In this document: positions 5,715 to 6,481 of the stretch, piece after piece
How the letters are laid out: each line of letters begins with the position of its first letter
How positions within the stretch are numbered: position 1 is the first letter of the stretch
Assembly (NCBI GenBank): GCA_011525445.1
Contig: WTGE01000423.1
Span: forward strand, 1,774 to 8,254
Source of the DNA: Synechococcus sp. CO36386bin_37
Lineage (GTDB): Bacteria; Cyanobacteriota; Cyanobacteriia; PCC-6307; Cyanobiaceae
DNA length: 6,481 nucleotides
Direction of reading: 5' to 3'
Notes under the pieces: generated by a model
Told to the model about the DNA's origin: nothing
Database searches by the model: none
What the model saw: only the letters and a program-made list of their open reading frames with translations
Translations under genes and position numbers: made by a program

Positions 5715-6381
5715 CGTCGATCACGGTGTTGTCACCGAGGCTCCCTGTGAGGTTGAGATTGGGTCCCACCTTGCGCACTTCGGTGCCGGACATCGCATCC
5801 AGAAAAGGCTGCACATCGCTGAGGTCACATCCTGAAGGAGCCTTCCCATTCACATACTGAACGGGAATCACCCTGCGGGGATTGAGATCGCGCACCACCT
5901 CAGCAGCCTCCTTTCCGTTGTAAACCTTGGCGCCGCCGCCGACGCCGATGATCAGGATGTCGGGGCGTCCTAGCAGCACTCTGTCCTCGCCACTGAGTGT
6001 GGCGGCAGTCCCGCCGAGATGGGCAAAGTTGAGTCCTGCCTGTTGCCAGCGCCAAACGGTCGCTTGCCCGAAACGACGACCACCCACGCGGTCATGGGGA
6101 GCAGCGAAACCTTCGATTCTCAGGCCGCCGACGCGATACGACCCTGGTTTGCTCAGATAGGTACCGCCGCCGATGCGAGCCCCTTCATCGGGTAATTCCG
6201 AACTGGCAAGGATCACTGTTGCGTTCACGCGTGGTTCGGCAAGCCCTTTGGCGCAGCCCACGGCCCTGAACGGATTCACCATCACGGATTGACCACCTCC
6301 GCGGATCAGCAAGGCGCTATGGCCATAGCTGGTGACGGTGACGCCTTCTGCCAGGACTGGAGTGACGGTTCCGATTGCCAA
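5704..6381 (-). CDS. Exported UlaG-like metallo-beta-lactamase-fold protein, metal ligands largely lost; start uncertain
   Basis: Numbered from TTG 6381 (225 residues). The fold of UlaG-like / Lactamase_B_3 proteins is visible: VTVTSYGHSALLIRGGGQSVMVNPF (14-38) at the N-terminus, LNFAHLGG (117-124), DILIIGVGG (141-149), then KEAAEVVRDLNPRRVIPVQY (157-176). The residues that usually bind metal are mostly absent. The HxHxDH loop is replaced by ASSELPDEG (59-67), the Asp of HLGD is Gly124, and the His of IPMHY is Gln175. This suggests a catalytically dead binding or structural protein. Residues upstream of and including AIGTVTPVLA form a signal peptide that cleaves before EG, so it is likely secreted or periplasmic. 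TTG 6381 cuts that signal in half, and the frame stays open to 6459 without another standard start. It converges on and overlaps the asparaginase gene. Confidence 0.78.
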   Translation of the reverse strand: MAIGTVTPVLAEGVTVTSYGHSALLIRGGGQSVMVNPFRAVGCAKGLAEPRVNATVILASSELPDEGARIGGGTYLSKPGSYRVGGLRIEGFAAPHDRVGGRRFGQATVWRWQQAGLNFAHLGGTAATLSGEDRVLLGRPDILIIGVGGGAKVYNGKEAAEVVRDLNPRRVIPVQYVNGKAPSGCDLSDVQPFLDAMSGTEVRKVGPNLNLTGSLGDNTVIDVMR

Positions 6382-6414
6382 TAGGGCAGAACCACTTATT
6401 GCAATGCGGAAAAG
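6382..6414 (-). other. Probable missing N-terminus of the MBL-fold protein's signal peptide
   Basis: In frame with and upstream of TTG 6381 the minus strand reads LFRIAISGSAL, which joined to LAIGTVTPVLA makes a textbook signal peptide: Arg, hydrophobic core, then Val-Leu-Ala before the mature EG. No ATG, GTG or TTG occurs in frame between 6381 and the TGA at 6462-6460; the only near-starts are ATT 6405, ATA 6399 and CTT 6414. Translation may begin at ATT, or a start codon may have been lost by mutation or sequencing error. Confidence 0.5.
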
Positions 6415-6481
6415 ACTCTGACCCGGTGTGTGAAAAGACGTTAGCGATTGGCTTTTTGCTCAGGAAGTTAGTCGTGATGTC

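Noticed and set aside
5724..5737. Small hairpin CGGTG-TTGT-CACCG near the asparaginase/MBL convergent end
   Set aside because: It has only five pairs, no T-run, and lies inside the MBL-fold coding region.

Overview
The window looks like an ordinary chromosomal stretch of a moderately GC-rich, gene-dense bacterium. From the protein texture (an aminotransferase and asparaginase of the kind I associate with marine Synechococcus/Cyanobium, GTG/TTG starts, and tight convergent gene ends) I infer a picocyanobacterium. This is recognition from memory, not a search result. I see no rRNA, tRNA, CRISPR array, insertion sequence or phage gene.

Layout. (1) Positions 2-775, plus strand: the C-terminal part of a multi-pass membrane protein, possibly a GT39/ArnT-type glycosyltransferase. 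It enters from outside the window and stops at a TAG. The same frame then continues for 45 protein-like codons to a TGA at 911-913. (2) 930-1229, minus strand: a small cysteine-rich candidate lipoprotein, convergent with gene 1. (3) About 311 bases without a convincing gene, holding a spaced direct repeat and a tiny possible leader ORF. (4) 1541-2845, plus: a 12-helix MFS permease of the anion:cation symporter type, ending in a two-part hairpin that spans its stop codon. (5) 2863-3330, minus: a lipocalin-like domain protein, convergent with the permease. (6) 3598-4701 and 4701-5714, plus: a HisC-type PLP aminotransferase and an L-asparaginase joined by a one-base TGATG overlap, clearly one translationally coupled unit. 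(7) 5704-6381 and probably further upstream, minus: an exported UlaG-like metallo-beta-lactamase-fold protein that overlaps the asparaginase tail to tail by 11 bases and appears to lack most metal ligands.

How the genes work together. Only the aminotransferase/asparaginase pair forms a unit visible in the sequence. Asparaginase releases aspartate and ammonia, and a PLP aminotransferase moves amino groups, so a shared role in amino-acid nitrogen handling is plausible. The other genes are singletons in alternating orientation with no obvious shared pathway.

I did not find a clear new multi-gene system. The points most worth a second look are the in-frame TAG in the first gene, the metal-ligand-poor MBL-fold protein whose signal peptide has no ordinary start codon, and the Asp-to-Asn change in the asparaginase active-site motif.
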